Notes under the pieces: model-generated
Databases searched by the model: none
Told to the model about the DNA's origin: nothing
The model's input: only the letters and a program-made list of their open reading frames with translations
Shown here: piece by piece, positions 42,628 to 51,261 of the stretch
Layout: each line of letters starts with the position of its first letter
Numbering within the stretch: position 1 is the first letter of the stretch
DNA from: Arthrobacter globiformis
GTDB taxonomy: Bacteria; Actinomycetota; Actinomycetes; Actinomycetales; Micrococcaceae
Direction of reading: 5' to 3'
Assembly (NCBI RefSeq): GCF_003261175.1
Contig: NZ_QLNP01000104.1
Location: forward strand, 34,804-98,803
Length of the DNA stretch: 64,000 bases
Position numbers and translations under genes: made by a program

Positions 42628-44031
42628 ATGTCTGTCACCGCAAGCCCCGAAGTGACGACCACCCGGGCAGAAGACCTCAAGGCGCTCCCGGCATGGCAGG
42701 CTCTCAAGGCAGCCGTCATAGGACTGCAGCAGGTTCAAGCGCAGGACGGTTCCGTTCCGGAACCCGCTGACCACGACCAGGCCCGCCGGAATGTCAGCAT
42801 CATTACCGGCTCGATCAACGACCTGCGTCCGCACCTTCCCCACGACACGGAATACCTCGAACTGCTCGTGCAGGACTTCCAGCGGTGGGAGTCCGGGGGC
42901 TTCGTCGTACCTGATTTCCTCAACTCATTGGTGGCCTTCCACCCCGAGCAGTGGCGCATCGACGGGCTGCCGCACTTGGTTGTGTTCCCCATGTACACGC
43001 AGAACGGCAGCACCAACCGCTATTTCGAGGCCGTCCTCATCGAGGTTATTTGGCCTTCCTTCGTCGCTGAACTGGAGGCAGGAAACTACTCCAACAAGCT
43101 GTTCGTCCCCATCAGCTTCGCCGATTTCACGCCTGGCTATGACACGAACTCCGCAGTGCTCTTCCCGGAGAGCGTAGCCGTCCGCAGCACCCCCTCGTTC
43201 ACCTGGGGAGGCATCTTCGCGGACCGCGAAGCTGCCCGTTTCCGCCGTGTCCTGAAAGCTGCTGCCGACATCACTTCGCTGGACCTGCCGCATGACGCCG
43301 CCGAATTGCTCGAGGACCAACACCTCTCGGAGAAGACCTTCGTGATGTGGGATCTGATCCATGACCGGACCCACATGCGCGGTGACCTGCCCTTTGACCC
43401 GTTCATGATCAAGCAGCGGATGCCATACTTCCTGTACTCCCTCGAGGAGCTTCGCTGTGACCTGACTGCCTTCCGCGAATCAGTACTCATCGAGCGGGAC
43501 GAAACGGCTTCCGAGGACGCCCGCAAGCACGCCAAGCTGGTCCAGTACGCCGTGATCTTCGATCGCATTTTCCGCTTCGCGATCACCGGGAATCGGGTCC
43601 GCAACTATGACGCCGTGGGCGGCCAGTTGCTGTTCGCCTGGATGCACCAGCACCGGGTCCTGCACTGGACCGACGGAAAGTTGAGCATCGACTGGAAGGA
43701 CGCCGCCGGCGTCGTCGTCGAACTGGGCGTACGCATCGAGGAACTCTACTGGCGTTCGATTGACCGGCCGAAGACCGCACACTGGCTGGCTGCCTATGGG
43801 CTCGTCTCGGAAACCCTCTCCCCCAACCCGTCCTCCGTCTGGGCCAAGGGACCGGACGCCCTTCCGCTCGACGGCCCTCCCCGGGGACTGACGGACCAGG
43901 TCCTCGATGACGAGTTTCCCCTGTCAATGTTCTACGAGGCACTGGAGAAGAAGATGCGCCCAATCATTGAATCAACTGCCGGGATCACCGGTAAGAGCAC
44001 TGTGAAGACTGAGGGCGAGGCAGGCGCATGA
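42628..44031 (+). CDS. Uncharacterised 467-aa protein (resembles DUF6421)
   Basis: A soluble protein with no signal or membrane segment. Recognisable features are conserved-looking blocks HPEQWRIDGLPHLVVFPMYTQNGS, VMWDLIHDRTHMRGDLPFDPFMIKQRMPYFLYSLEELRCD and FRFAITGNRVRNYDAVGGQLLFAWMHQH, rich in His, Asp and aromatic residues as in a metal-dependent enzyme (WDLIHDRTHMRG is a possible metal site). From memory it matches DUF6421, found next to short-chain dehydrogenases in actinobacteria; not verified. GGAAGGAAG precedes the ATG. Overlaps the SDR gene by 4 bp. Confidence 0.65.
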   Translation: MSVTASPEVTTTRAEDLKALPAWQALKAAVIGLQQVQAQDGSVPEPADHDQARRNVSIITGSINDLRPHLPHDTEYLELLVQDFQRWESGGFVVPDFLNSLVAFHPEQWRIDGLPHLVVFPMYTQNGSTNRYFEAVLIEVIWPSFVAELEAGNYSNKLFVPISFADFTPGYDTNSAVLFPESVAVRSTPSFTWGGIFADREAARFRRVLKAAADITSLDLPHDAAELLEDQHLSEKTFVMWDLIHDRTHMRGDLPFDPFMIKQRMPYFLYSLEELRCDLTAFRESVLIERDETASEDARKHAKLVQYAVIFDRIFRFAITGNRVRNYDAVGGQLLFAWMHQHRVLHWTDGKLSIDWKDAAGVVVELGVRIEELYWRSIDRPKTAHWLAAYGLVSETLSPNPSSVWAKGPDALPLDGPPRGLTDQVLDDEFPLSMFYEALEKKMRPIIESTAGITGKSTVKTEGEAGA

Positions 44032-44786
44032 GCGAGGATCTGTCGGGACTTACCGTCGTCGTCGCCGGTTCCACAAGCGCTGCCGGCGTCACGGTGGTCC
44101 GCACCCTCTCGCAGGCAGGGGCACGCGTAGCCGTCGTGGACATTCTTGAGGACCGGGTGCAGGAGCTCTCCGGCGCCTACGAGAACGTCACAGGCTACGT
44201 CTGCAACCTCGCGGATCTGCAAGCCGTCCAAGACTTGGCGCAGTCCGTCCGAAACAATCTGGGTCCCGTGGATGGCCTCATCCATCTTGTAGGAGGGTGG
44301 CGCGGCGGTGCAGGCATTAAGGGCCAGACGGACGAAGACTGGGACTTCCTGCACACCAGCGTCCTCACCACCCTGCGGAACACCAGCCGCGCGTTTTACG
44401 ATGATTTGGCTACCTCCCCTGTGGGCCGCCTGGCTATCGTTTCCGCGCAGTCGGCTTCCTCACCGACGGCGGAGGGTGCCTCCTATGCTGCCGTCAAGTC
44501 CGCCGCCGAGGCATGGACCCTGGCCATTGCCGACGGATTCCGGCAACTGCAGGGAGAAAAAGACAGCCCCATCTCCGCTCAGCACTCAGCCGCCCTGGTC
44601 TTCGTGGTCAAGGCTTTGGTCGATGACCGCATGCGCGCAGCCCAGCCGGAACGGAAATTCCCGGGGTTCACGGATGTCAGGGTCCTTGCCGATGCTGTAG
44701 AGCAGATCTTCCACCTGGAGGCAGAACAGATCAACGGGCAGCGCTTGCCCCTCACCACCGGCCACCTTGCGGGCGCACTGTCCTGA
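44028..44786 (+). CDS. SDR-family oxidoreductase
   Basis: 252 aa classical short-chain dehydrogenase. The cofactor region is altered: VVVAGSTSAAGVTVVRTLSQ in place of GxxxGxG. Catalytic Ser (SAQSA) and YAAVKSA (Tyr-x3-Lys) are intact, at about residues 139 and 153-159. It is translationally coupled to the DUF6421-like gene (ATGA), so the two proteins probably act in the same step. Confidence 0.83.
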   Translation: MSEDLSGLTVVVAGSTSAAGVTVVRTLSQAGARVAVVDILEDRVQELSGAYENVTGYVCNLADLQAVQDLAQSVRNNLGPVDGLIHLVGGWRGGAGIKGQTDEDWDFLHTSVLTTLRNTSRAFYDDLATSPVGRLAIVSAQSASSPTAEGASYAAVKSAAEAWTLAIADGFRQLQGEKDSPISAQHSAALVFVVKALVDDRMRAAQPERKFPGFTDVRVLADAVEQIFHLEAEQINGQRLPLTTGHLAGALS

Positions 44787-44806
44787 GCGCCCGCGTCGAT
44801 TCCAAA

Positions 44807-44840
44807 GCAGGCGCCCCGTGGGTACTGGCGGGGCGCCTGC
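44807..44840. terminator. Bidirectional terminator between SDR and LysR
   Basis: Perfect 12-bp arms GCAGGCGCCCCG (44807-44818) and CGGGGCGCCTGC (44829-44840), loop 10 nt, between convergent genes. Confidence 0.85.
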
Positions 44841-44920
44841 ACGACGCGAACTGCCGGGCTTCGCCTCGGACGACTTTCTGGACCTGCTTGCCCGTCGGCC
44901 GGGATCGCGGCCATGCGATT

Positions 44921-45853
44921 TCAGAGGTCGTCTTCGGGTCGGGCGGTGAGGATCCGATTAGCCCTGACCTGAAGGATGCCGAGCGACTCTTGGATCAGGG
45001 GCGATGCGATGCTGCCGCTGCGCACCGCAGCGACAATGCGGCGTGCGGGTTTCCCCTTGCCGGTAATGCGCAGTCGAACAACGTTTTCGGCACTTCCCAG
45101 GGGCGCCAGCCGTGGCAGCAGGCCCACGCCCAGCCCTGCACCAACGAAGGCGATCTGGGTTTCCCATTCAATCGCCTCATGGGCAATCCGCGGCGTCACC
45201 CCGACTGCGGTGAACGCCGCGGTAAATAGGGAATGGTAGGTGGAACCGGCGGCCTCGGTGATCCAGGGTTCCGACGCCAGCTCTTCGAGCGTCACCGTTT
45301 CCCGCGATGCCAACGGATGGTCGGAGGGGATGATCACGTCCAGGGGATCGTCGAGCAGGACGGTCTGCTCGAAGCGCGTATCGTCCTCAACATAGGTGTC
45401 GGATTGCATGGCGACGATGACCGCCAGGTCGATTCGTTCGGCAACCAACAAGTCGAAGCAGCGTGCCGGGTTGGCCTCGATTACCTGCACCTGCAGCAGG
45501 GGGCGTGTTGAGCGCAGGGTGGCGGCCAGCGGCGCGAGCAACTGGGCGGCCGCCGTGGAGAAGCCGCCGAGGCCGAAACGGGACGGCACCTGGTCGCCGG
45601 CCTCCAGGGCCGCGGCGCGCAAGCTCTCCCATTCAGCAATAAGGGCGTCCGAGCCCGCCACGAGAAAGCGCCCCGTGGCTGTCAGCCGCACGCCCCGGCC
45701 GTCCTTCGTCAGCAGCTGCATTCCCAGCACGCGCTGGAGCTCCCTTAGTTGGGCGGAGACGGCGGAGGGTGAATAACCCGTGAGCTCCGCGGTTGCGCCA
45801 ACGGTGCCGCACCTTGCGAACACCCGAAGTGTTAGGAGCCGAGGATCGATCAT
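44921..45853 (-). CDS. LysR-family regulator of the demethylase genes
   Basis: 310 aa from ATG at 45853 (a GTG at 45868 is an alternative). HTH: LLTLRVFARCGTVGATAELTGYSPSAVSAQLRELQ. The C-terminal half is the usual LysR effector domain (SRFGLGGFSTAAAQLLAPLAATL). Divergent from the Rieske oxygenase; the 157-bp spacer carries TGCA-N7-TGCA (45853-45867) and a TATAAC -10-like hexamer at 45924-45929. Confidence 0.87.
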   Translation of the reverse strand: MIDPRLLTLRVFARCGTVGATAELTGYSPSAVSAQLRELQRVLGMQLLTKDGRGVRLTATGRFLVAGSDALIAEWESLRAAALEAGDQVPSRFGLGGFSTAAAQLLAPLAATLRSTRPLLQVQVIEANPARCFDLLVAERIDLAVIVAMQSDTYVEDDTRFEQTVLLDDPLDVIIPSDHPLASRETVTLEELASEPWITEAAGSTYHSLFTAAFTAVGVTPRIAHEAIEWETQIAFVGAGLGVGLLPRLAPLGSAENVVRLRITGKGKPARRIVAAVRSGSIASPLIQESLGILQVRANRILTARPEDDL

Positions 45854-46010
45854 GCAATCATTATGCACAATAATCTGCTAGATGTTGCGCTTTTGTTGCA
45901 TCTCCGCTGTCCGTAATCTTGCCTATAACCTTTCCAGCAACGCCGGTTGCGCCCACAGAGCCGTGGTCTCCACGAATGGCGCCCTACTCAGCCCCTCCCG
46001 GAGGAAATAC

Positions 46011-47315
46011 ATGTCTGCTCCAGTGAACGTGCCCCTCAGTGCACGCGGAAAACTCGCTTCATCATTGCCTGCCGAGCAGCTGGCGGAAATCGCCACGTTG
46101 TTCGAGTTCCGGCGCACGGGATATTCCCTGGATGCGCCCTTCTACACCGATCCGACGATCTTCAAGATCGACATGGAGGCCATCTTCGGCCAGCACTGGA
46201 TCTTTGCCGGCAGCGTTGCCGAGCTGCCCGAGCCAGGCGACTACATTACGGTCGACTACGGCCCCTACTCCCTGATCGTGCTGCGCAACGACGACGGCGG
46301 CGTCAACGTCCTACACAACGTCTGCCGCCACCGCGGTGCCCGCGTCCTGACCGAAAGTGCCGGTTCCACCGGAAACCTCGTTTGCGGCTACCACTCCTGG
46401 ACCTATTCCCCCGAGGGCAACCTGATCCACGCCTCCGCACCCGGCGAAGCCAAGTTCGACAAGAACTGCTTCGCCCTCAAGCGGGCCCACAGCCGTGAGG
46501 TTGCCGGACTCATCTTCGTCTGCATCGCTGACGAACCGCCCACCGACTTCGACGAGACCTCGAAGATCTTCGAGCCCTACCTCGCACCGCACGACCTGTC
46601 CAAGACGAAGATTGCCTACCAGCAGAACATCATCGAAGAGGGCAACTGGAAGCTCGTCATGGAGAACAACCGTGAGTGCTACCACTGCGACGGGCACCCG
46701 GAACTCGCCTGCTCCCTCTTCCCCACTTGGGGCCTGACGGAAGGCCTGATCCCCACCCACCTCGAGGAGGTGTGGGACCGCAACAAGGAAGCGCAGTCCT
46801 CGCTCGAGGAGCGGTGCCGCCGCTACGGCCTCCCCTACGAGGTTGTCGAGGAGCTGGACACGCGCATCGCGGGTATCCGCATCTCCCGGGAATCCCTGGA
46901 CGGAGAAGGCGAATCCTTCTCCGCCGACGGGCGCCGGCTGTCCAAGAAGCTGCTCGGGGACCTGCGCGACTTCCGCCTGGGCCGCTGCTCAATGCACCTG
47001 CAGCCCAACAGCTGGTTCCACTTCCTTGGCGACCACGTCATCACATTCGGAGTCTTCCCCATCAACGAACACCAGTCCCTGGTCCGCACCACGTGGCTAG
47101 TGGCCGACGACGCCGAGGAAGGCGTCGACTACGACCTCGAGAAGCTCACCTACACTTGGAAGCAGACCAACCTGCAGGACAAGGCGTTCGTGGAACTCTG
47201 CCAGAAGGGCGCCGCCAGCCCCGCCTACGAGCCCGGCCCCTACATGAAGAGCGAATACCAGGTGGAGGCCTTCATCAACTGGTACGTGCAGCGGGTGCAG
47301 GAGCACTTGGCATGA
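46011..47315 (+). CDS. gbcA: Rieske non-haem iron oxygenase, GbcA-like (N-demethylase)
   Basis: 434 aa. Rieske [2Fe-2S] ligands C105, H107, C125 and H128 in CRHRG...CGYHSW. Mononuclear iron motif ENNRECYHCDGHPEL with H225 and H229, typical of the glycine-betaine / quaternary-amine demethylating branch rather than ring-hydroxylating dioxygenases. Start at 46011 follows CCCGGAGGAAATAC. Expected reaction: glycine betaine to dimethylglycine plus formaldehyde; proline betaine or carnitine-type substrates are possible. Overlaps its reductase by 4 bp. Confidence 0.82.
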   Translation: MSAPVNVPLSARGKLASSLPAEQLAEIATLFEFRRTGYSLDAPFYTDPTIFKIDMEAIFGQHWIFAGSVAELPEPGDYITVDYGPYSLIVLRNDDGGVNVLHNVCRHRGARVLTESAGSTGNLVCGYHSWTYSPEGNLIHASAPGEAKFDKNCFALKRAHSREVAGLIFVCIADEPPTDFDETSKIFEPYLAPHDLSKTKIAYQQNIIEEGNWKLVMENNRECYHCDGHPELACSLFPTWGLTEGLIPTHLEEVWDRNKEAQSSLEERCRRYGLPYEVVEELDTRIAGIRISRESLDGEGESFSADGRRLSKKLLGDLRDFRLGRCSMHLQPNSWFHFLGDHVITFGVFPINEHQSLVRTTWLVADDAEEGVDYDLEKLTYTWKQTNLQDKAFVELCQKGAASPAYEPGPYMKSEYQVEAFINWYVQRVQEHLA

Positions 47316-48721
47316 TTGAGCTCCTCACTGAAACGGCGGCAGTCCAGGAGCCGCAGCGCATCCGCGGCCTGGAGATGCCGTGGAACAGGGTGATGGGCAG
47401 CACGGAGGGACCCGCCGGCGCCGCACGCGCCCTGGGGCCCTGGCATCCACAGGAGTTCATGGCTGAATGCGTCGAGACCGTTCCCGAAGCGGGGGGCATG
47501 ATGACGTTCGTGTTCCGTCGCTGCGACGGGGCTCCCCTGGCGTTCCGTGCGGGCCAGTACGTGAACATTGCCTTCCCGGTGAACGGCGAAGACCAGGATC
47601 CGGTGGACCGCAGCTACTCGCTGTCCAGCTCGCCCACGGAACCCTGGACCTTCAGCGTCACGGTCAAACGCGACTCCGGCGGACTGGTTTCACCGTGGGT
47701 GCACGAGAACGTCAGGCCCGGAACGGTCCTGGACATGCTGGGCCCCGTGGGGGCATTCCACCTTCCTGATGCAGACCGGCGTGCGCGGTACCTTTTCCTC
47801 GCCGCCGGTGCGGGCATCACCCCCGTCATGTCGATGCTGCGGACCATCCATTGCCTGCCCGGAACCGCCGACGTGGTCGTCCTCTACCATGGTGCGGAAG
47901 CCGGAGGTTTTGCTTTCCACCGGGAGCTGGCGTACATCGCTTCCGTGGACTCGCGCGTCAAGGTCTTCTACGCCCTGGGCGACCGCGGCAGGCCGGAGGA
48001 TTGGGAGGGCTTCAGTGGACGGCTGTCCTCGGCGATGATCGAGGAGGTGGCCCCCGACGCCAACGGCCGGCAGGTGTACGCCTGTGGCCCAGAAGGGTAC
48101 CTGAACACCGCTACCGAGCTGCTGAAGAAGGTGGGCGTCGACGATACCTCCATCTACATGGAGTTCTTCTCGGGTGACCGGCAGACGCTCCTTGAATACC
48201 AGGCGGAGCTCGCGCTTGCAGCGGACATTGCCGAAGAAATCGCTGAGGAAATCGCCGATTCCGCCGAGGACTACTACGAAAGCCAACCCGCCGCGTTCGG
48301 TATGTACGAACCCGGCTACGACGAGGATGGAACCCTGGAGGCTTCCGGGCTGCCGCTGGAAGCGGTCAACCCCGACGCTGCTGCCTCCACGGAAGCTGCT
48401 GGCGCCGCACCGGAAACCAGCGCCCCCGATGCCGCCAGCTTCGAGACCGTGGGAACGGGGAGCCTCACCCTGTCCTTCATGCGCACCGGCATTAATGTGC
48501 GGATCGATCCCGACGAACACATCCTGGGCCCGGCGCAGCGTGCCGGTGTCCGGATCGGCGCGAACTGCAAGGAGGGCATGTGCGGCTCCTGCAAGGTTGT
48601 CAAGCTGTCAGGGGAGGTCGACATGAACCACCAGGGCGGGATCCGGGCACGGGAAATCGATGCAGGCAAGTTCCTGCCCTGCTGCTCCACCGCGCAGACC
48701 GATTTGGTGATCGACGCCTAG
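47312..48721 (+). CDS. gbcB: Ferredoxin-NAD(P)H reductase with long linker, GbcB-like
   Basis: 469 aa. FAD-binding R-S-Y-S-L-S-S (R100-S106), NAD(P) motif GAGAGITPVMSML-type (LAAGAGITPV, 163-172) and CGPEGY (258-263), then a plant-type [2Fe-2S] ferredoxin with C419, C424, C427 and C457/C458. GbcB proteins are about 370 aa. Here the modules are separated by residues about 292-380, a strongly acidic, Ala/Glu-rich segment (IAEEIAEEIADSAED). It passes electrons from NAD(P)H to the Rieske oxygenase. Confidence 0.85.
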   Translation: MIELLTETAAVQEPQRIRGLEMPWNRVMGSTEGPAGAARALGPWHPQEFMAECVETVPEAGGMMTFVFRRCDGAPLAFRAGQYVNIAFPVNGEDQDPVDRSYSLSSSPTEPWTFSVTVKRDSGGLVSPWVHENVRPGTVLDMLGPVGAFHLPDADRRARYLFLAAGAGITPVMSMLRTIHCLPGTADVVVLYHGAEAGGFAFHRELAYIASVDSRVKVFYALGDRGRPEDWEGFSGRLSSAMIEEVAPDANGRQVYACGPEGYLNTATELLKKVGVDDTSIYMEFFSGDRQTLLEYQAELALAADIAEEIAEEIADSAEDYYESQPAAFGMYEPGYDEDGTLEASGLPLEAVNPDAAASTEAAGAAPETSAPDAASFETVGTGSLTLSFMRTGINVRIDPDEHILGPAQRAGVRIGANCKEGMCGSCKVVKLSGEVDMNHQGGIRAREIDAGKFLPCCSTAQTDLVIDA

Positions 48722-48818
48722 CCGCTTCCGGTTGCCATTCGACGATCATCACTTCGCCGATGGTGCCCGGAAACGTAGCGTATGACGCGGCCGTGGTGAG
48801 CGTCAGCTCGGCGGTCAC
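48722..48818 (-). pseudogene. Possible 5' remnant of a gene coupled to DUF3090
   Basis: A GTG at 48818 overlaps the DUF3090 stop (GTGA) and opens a GC-third-position-rich frame starting MTAELTLTTAASYATFPGTI. About 32 codons lie in the spacer before the frame runs into the antisense of the gbcB 3' end. This looks like the start of a coupled gene cut off by rearrangement, but chance is possible. Confidence 0.3.
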
Positions 48819-49390
48819 AAGGTCCGGGGCTGGCCTCCGGCCCCGGGCACGGTGCAGATGTGCCCGTCGGCGTCTATGGGGTAGCCGCAGAGCGAGCAGA
48901 TCGGACGCCCGGCGCCCACGACCTCACGGGTGCGCTTGGCGAATGCGCGGGCAGTGCCAACCGGCAACCGCACCAGCAGCATCTCGGTCTCGTTAGGGCC
49001 ATTCTCATCAAGGGATTCGTCGTTGTCATCAGCATCGACATCTGTGATGGGGTAGGCCTCTATAACGACCTGCGCCGTCGTTGGGTCCCAACCTAAGCTC
49101 ATGGCACCGGCCCGAAACTGCTCCTGAACGGCCTCGAGCTGGTCATTGTCGACAAGCTCAATGGGAGTGCTCGTGGGAACGCTGAAGGGATTGTTCTCGA
49201 TAGTGAGGAGCTGGTCGAGAATTTCGTCGATCTTCTCGGCCAGCAGGGCCGACTGCTGCTTCTCCAGGGCAATGCTCACGATCTGCGTCCCTGCGCGCAC
49301 CTGCAGGTAGAACGTGCGCCCCCCCGGAAGGCCGATGGTGCCGACGACGACCCGATCGGGCCAGGCAAACTCGTGAACACGTGTAGGCAT
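48815..49390 (-). CDS. DUF3090-family protein
   Basis: 191 aa. The opening HEFAWPDRVVVGTIGLPGGRTFYLQVR and the C-terminal C-x2-C...H-x-C (CSLCGYPIDADGHIC) identify the actinobacterial DUF3090 family. The Cys/His set could bind zinc. In relatives this gene sits with the MSMEG_4193-type phosphomutase and SCO1664 genes; here those are at 21256-22632, 26 kb away. No strong ribosome site was seen before the ATG. Confidence 0.82.
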   Translation of the reverse strand: MPTRVHEFAWPDRVVVGTIGLPGGRTFYLQVRAGTQIVSIALEKQQSALLAEKIDEILDQLLTIENNPFSVPTSTPIELVDNDQLEAVQEQFRAGAMSLGWDPTTAQVVIEAYPITDVDADDNDESLDENGPNETEMLLVRLPVGTARAFAKRTREVVGAGRPICSLCGYPIDADGHICTVPGAGGQPRTL

Positions 49391-49391
49391 G

Positions 49392-49744
49392 TCAGTATTT
49401 TAGGCACGTGAGGTTCATGATGCCTTTTGCCTGCACCGCCTCCCACGGTGCATCGCCAGGGTGGACGCCGTTCGACAGCCACAACAGGTCGCCCGTTTCG
49501 GGGTTAGTCGCCTAGAGGCTCGCCGACTTACGCTGCAAGCACCGTCGATCCGGAGCAGGGGCCCAGGGTTAACGCGCTGGAACAGGCCAAGGTACATGCA
49601 GAACAAGTCGGCGAGGACTGACTTGAAGCTGTCACCGTGACTCACCGCCGTAAAGGTGGCGGCGCACAGGTCCCGGACCGGCTCGGGCAGACGGATCGAA
49701 TCCTGGTCTGCCTTCACCCCCGGGTCTCCTGCAACTGCTGTCAT
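49392..49744 (-). pseudogene. Frameshifted gene fragment upstream of DUF3090
   Basis: From an ATG at 49744 a coding-like frame reads TAVAGDPGVKADQDSIRLP and on to LGLFQRVNPGPLLRIDG. A second frame, coding-like from about 49507, gives TNPETGDLLWLSNGVHPGD and ends at a TGA at 49392-49394, 1 bp before the DUF3090 start. Joining them needs one frameshift, and a stop codon stands in the second frame just before. No family recognised. The 118 bp between 49745 and the metallophosphoesterase stop hold nothing clear. Confidence 0.35.
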
Positions 49745-49862
49745 GCTTCCACGGTCGCGCTGAAAGCATGCCGTATTTAACGCCCAGATCCCAGGCCGAA
49801 ACGCCGATAATGGAGATTCCGTTAAATAATGCTCTCTGCATACCTCAGTGGCTTGGTGGCTT

Positions 49863-50906
49863 CTATTTCGGTGCTGCACGCGTACCTGCGTCCGTGCCCG
49901 ACCCTGTCGTAGGAACGAACTTCCAGGTGAAAGACCCGTCGTCCCGGAGTGTCATCCGAAGGAACCCGTGGGTGTTGCTGAACCGCTTCACGATGTACGG
50001 CGGACTGCTGGTGAAGGGGCGGAGACCAATTCCTCCCGTGGATACCTGGAACGCTGTCATCCCGTCGCTGACGCATTGGTCCCTGTTGTTCACCGGACAG
50101 GAGCGTTCGTAGTTGTGCTGTGACCCTGACAGGGTCAGCCGAACCCGGTGCTTGTACATCACGTCGATCCACGGCTTGTGGTCGGCGGCCCGCTTATGTT
50201 CCTTCGTGTTCGACGTGAAGTACGGTTCATGGTGCACGACCGCCAGGTGTTTACCCGCCGCCTGAGCAGCAGCGAGGTCCTTGTCCAGCCACGCCGTCAA
50301 CGCCCGAGCCCGCGTGGGGTTGTACCGCCAGTGCGCGGAGGACAGGAACGCGAAGTGCCAGTTCCCGAAGTCCTTCGAGTAGGGCTTCCCGTTCTCGATG
50401 AATCCACGCTGCTGGTTGATCGCAGCCTTCGCCTTAGACCCCGGGCATTGGCCGTTCATGAAGTTGTCGAGGTCTTCGTTCCGTCCGGGCTTCCAGTCAT
50501 GGTTGGGTGCGGACACCCAGTACAACTTGGGTTTCGTGCCACCCCACAGCCGCGTCCAGTACTTCACGTAGTCAGCGCAGTACGCGGTGTCGTACTGGAA
50601 GTCCCCGAGCCCCAGGAACGCTTCAATCTCGTTCTTCTGCACAAGCCTGGTGATCGCCGCCCCGTTCCGCCCGGACCGGCTATTCGGTGCGTACGTCCGC
50701 AGGCCGTTCATGTCGCCGACAGCAGCGATCCTGACCCCACGCCCCGGCGAAGCGGCCTTGGGTGACGGTGGGGGTGGTGCAGCGAAAGCCCTAGTTGGTT
50801 GGGGCACTCCATTGGAGGTGTTCCCACCACCAATACTGAGGGCCAAAAGCCCAGGGACGGCTAAGAGGAAAGCGGTCGTTCCAGCGATAACACGATTGCG
50901 GCGCAT
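49863..50906 (-). CDS. Secreted metallophosphoesterase
   Basis: 347 aa calcineurin-like. Signal peptide about residues 1-43, with a Pro/Ala-rich linker to residue 57. Metal motifs: AAVGDMN (the GDxH site with Asn), FLGLGDFQYD (GDxxD), APNHDW (GNHD with Pro for Gly), VVHHEPYF and LSGSQHNYER (GHxH site with Gln). Several positions deviate from the consensus, so activity may differ from PhoD or acid phosphatases. A TACAAT (minus strand, 50974-50979) may be its -10 box. Confidence 0.8.
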   Translation of the reverse strand: MRRNRVIAGTTAFLLAVPGLLALSIGGGNTSNGVPQPTRAFAAPPPPSPKAASPGRGVRIAAVGDMNGLRTYAPNSRSGRNGAAITRLVQKNEIEAFLGLGDFQYDTAYCADYVKYWTRLWGGTKPKLYWVSAPNHDWKPGRNEDLDNFMNGQCPGSKAKAAINQQRGFIENGKPYSKDFGNWHFAFLSSAHWRYNPTRARALTAWLDKDLAAAQAAGKHLAVVHHEPYFTSNTKEHKRAADHKPWIDVMYKHRVRLTLSGSQHNYERSCPVNNRDQCVSDGMTAFQVSTGGIGLRPFTSSPPYIVKRFSNTHGFLRMTLRDDGSFTWKFVPTTGSGTDAGTRAAPK

Positions 50907-51261
50907 AGGGCCGCGCCTCCCTTCGTGGGGGCGGTGCTACTTCGGGCAAGATGGGGGTTCGCCCGGTATGTTGATTGTAGAACAACCGGAACGATCAGAG
51001 CATCACAGTTCTCCCCCGCCGGACGTCTCGAGGGGAGGCAGGGCCGCATGTTCAGTCGCCCCGCCTCTGTCGCGTGCGCCCTGTCCTGCGCCCGTCTTTC
51101 GGGTTGCCTGTTGCGATGGAATGCAGGCCAGGGCCCACGCATGCCGGAACTTGATCCGGCGGTCGGTGGGGCTCCTTGTGCTGATGTCGTCGATTCTGCG
51201 TTCTCCGTCGACGAGACGCACTGACGGGAGTGGTGTCCTCGGAGTTGGTAGGTGAGGTCTT
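50907..51261. other. Gene-free spacer
   Basis: About 355 bp between the divergently... oriented metallophosphoesterase start and the 3' end of the GntR gene. It holds the presumed metallophosphoesterase promoter. No coding frame in it has a ribosome site and a recognisable product. Confidence 0.5.

Noticed and set aside
46676-47311. Upstream extension of the reductase frame
   Set aside because: It overlaps the Rieske oxygenase in another frame and is Arg/Pro-rich; the ATG at 47312 overlaps the oxygenase stop as in coupled genes.
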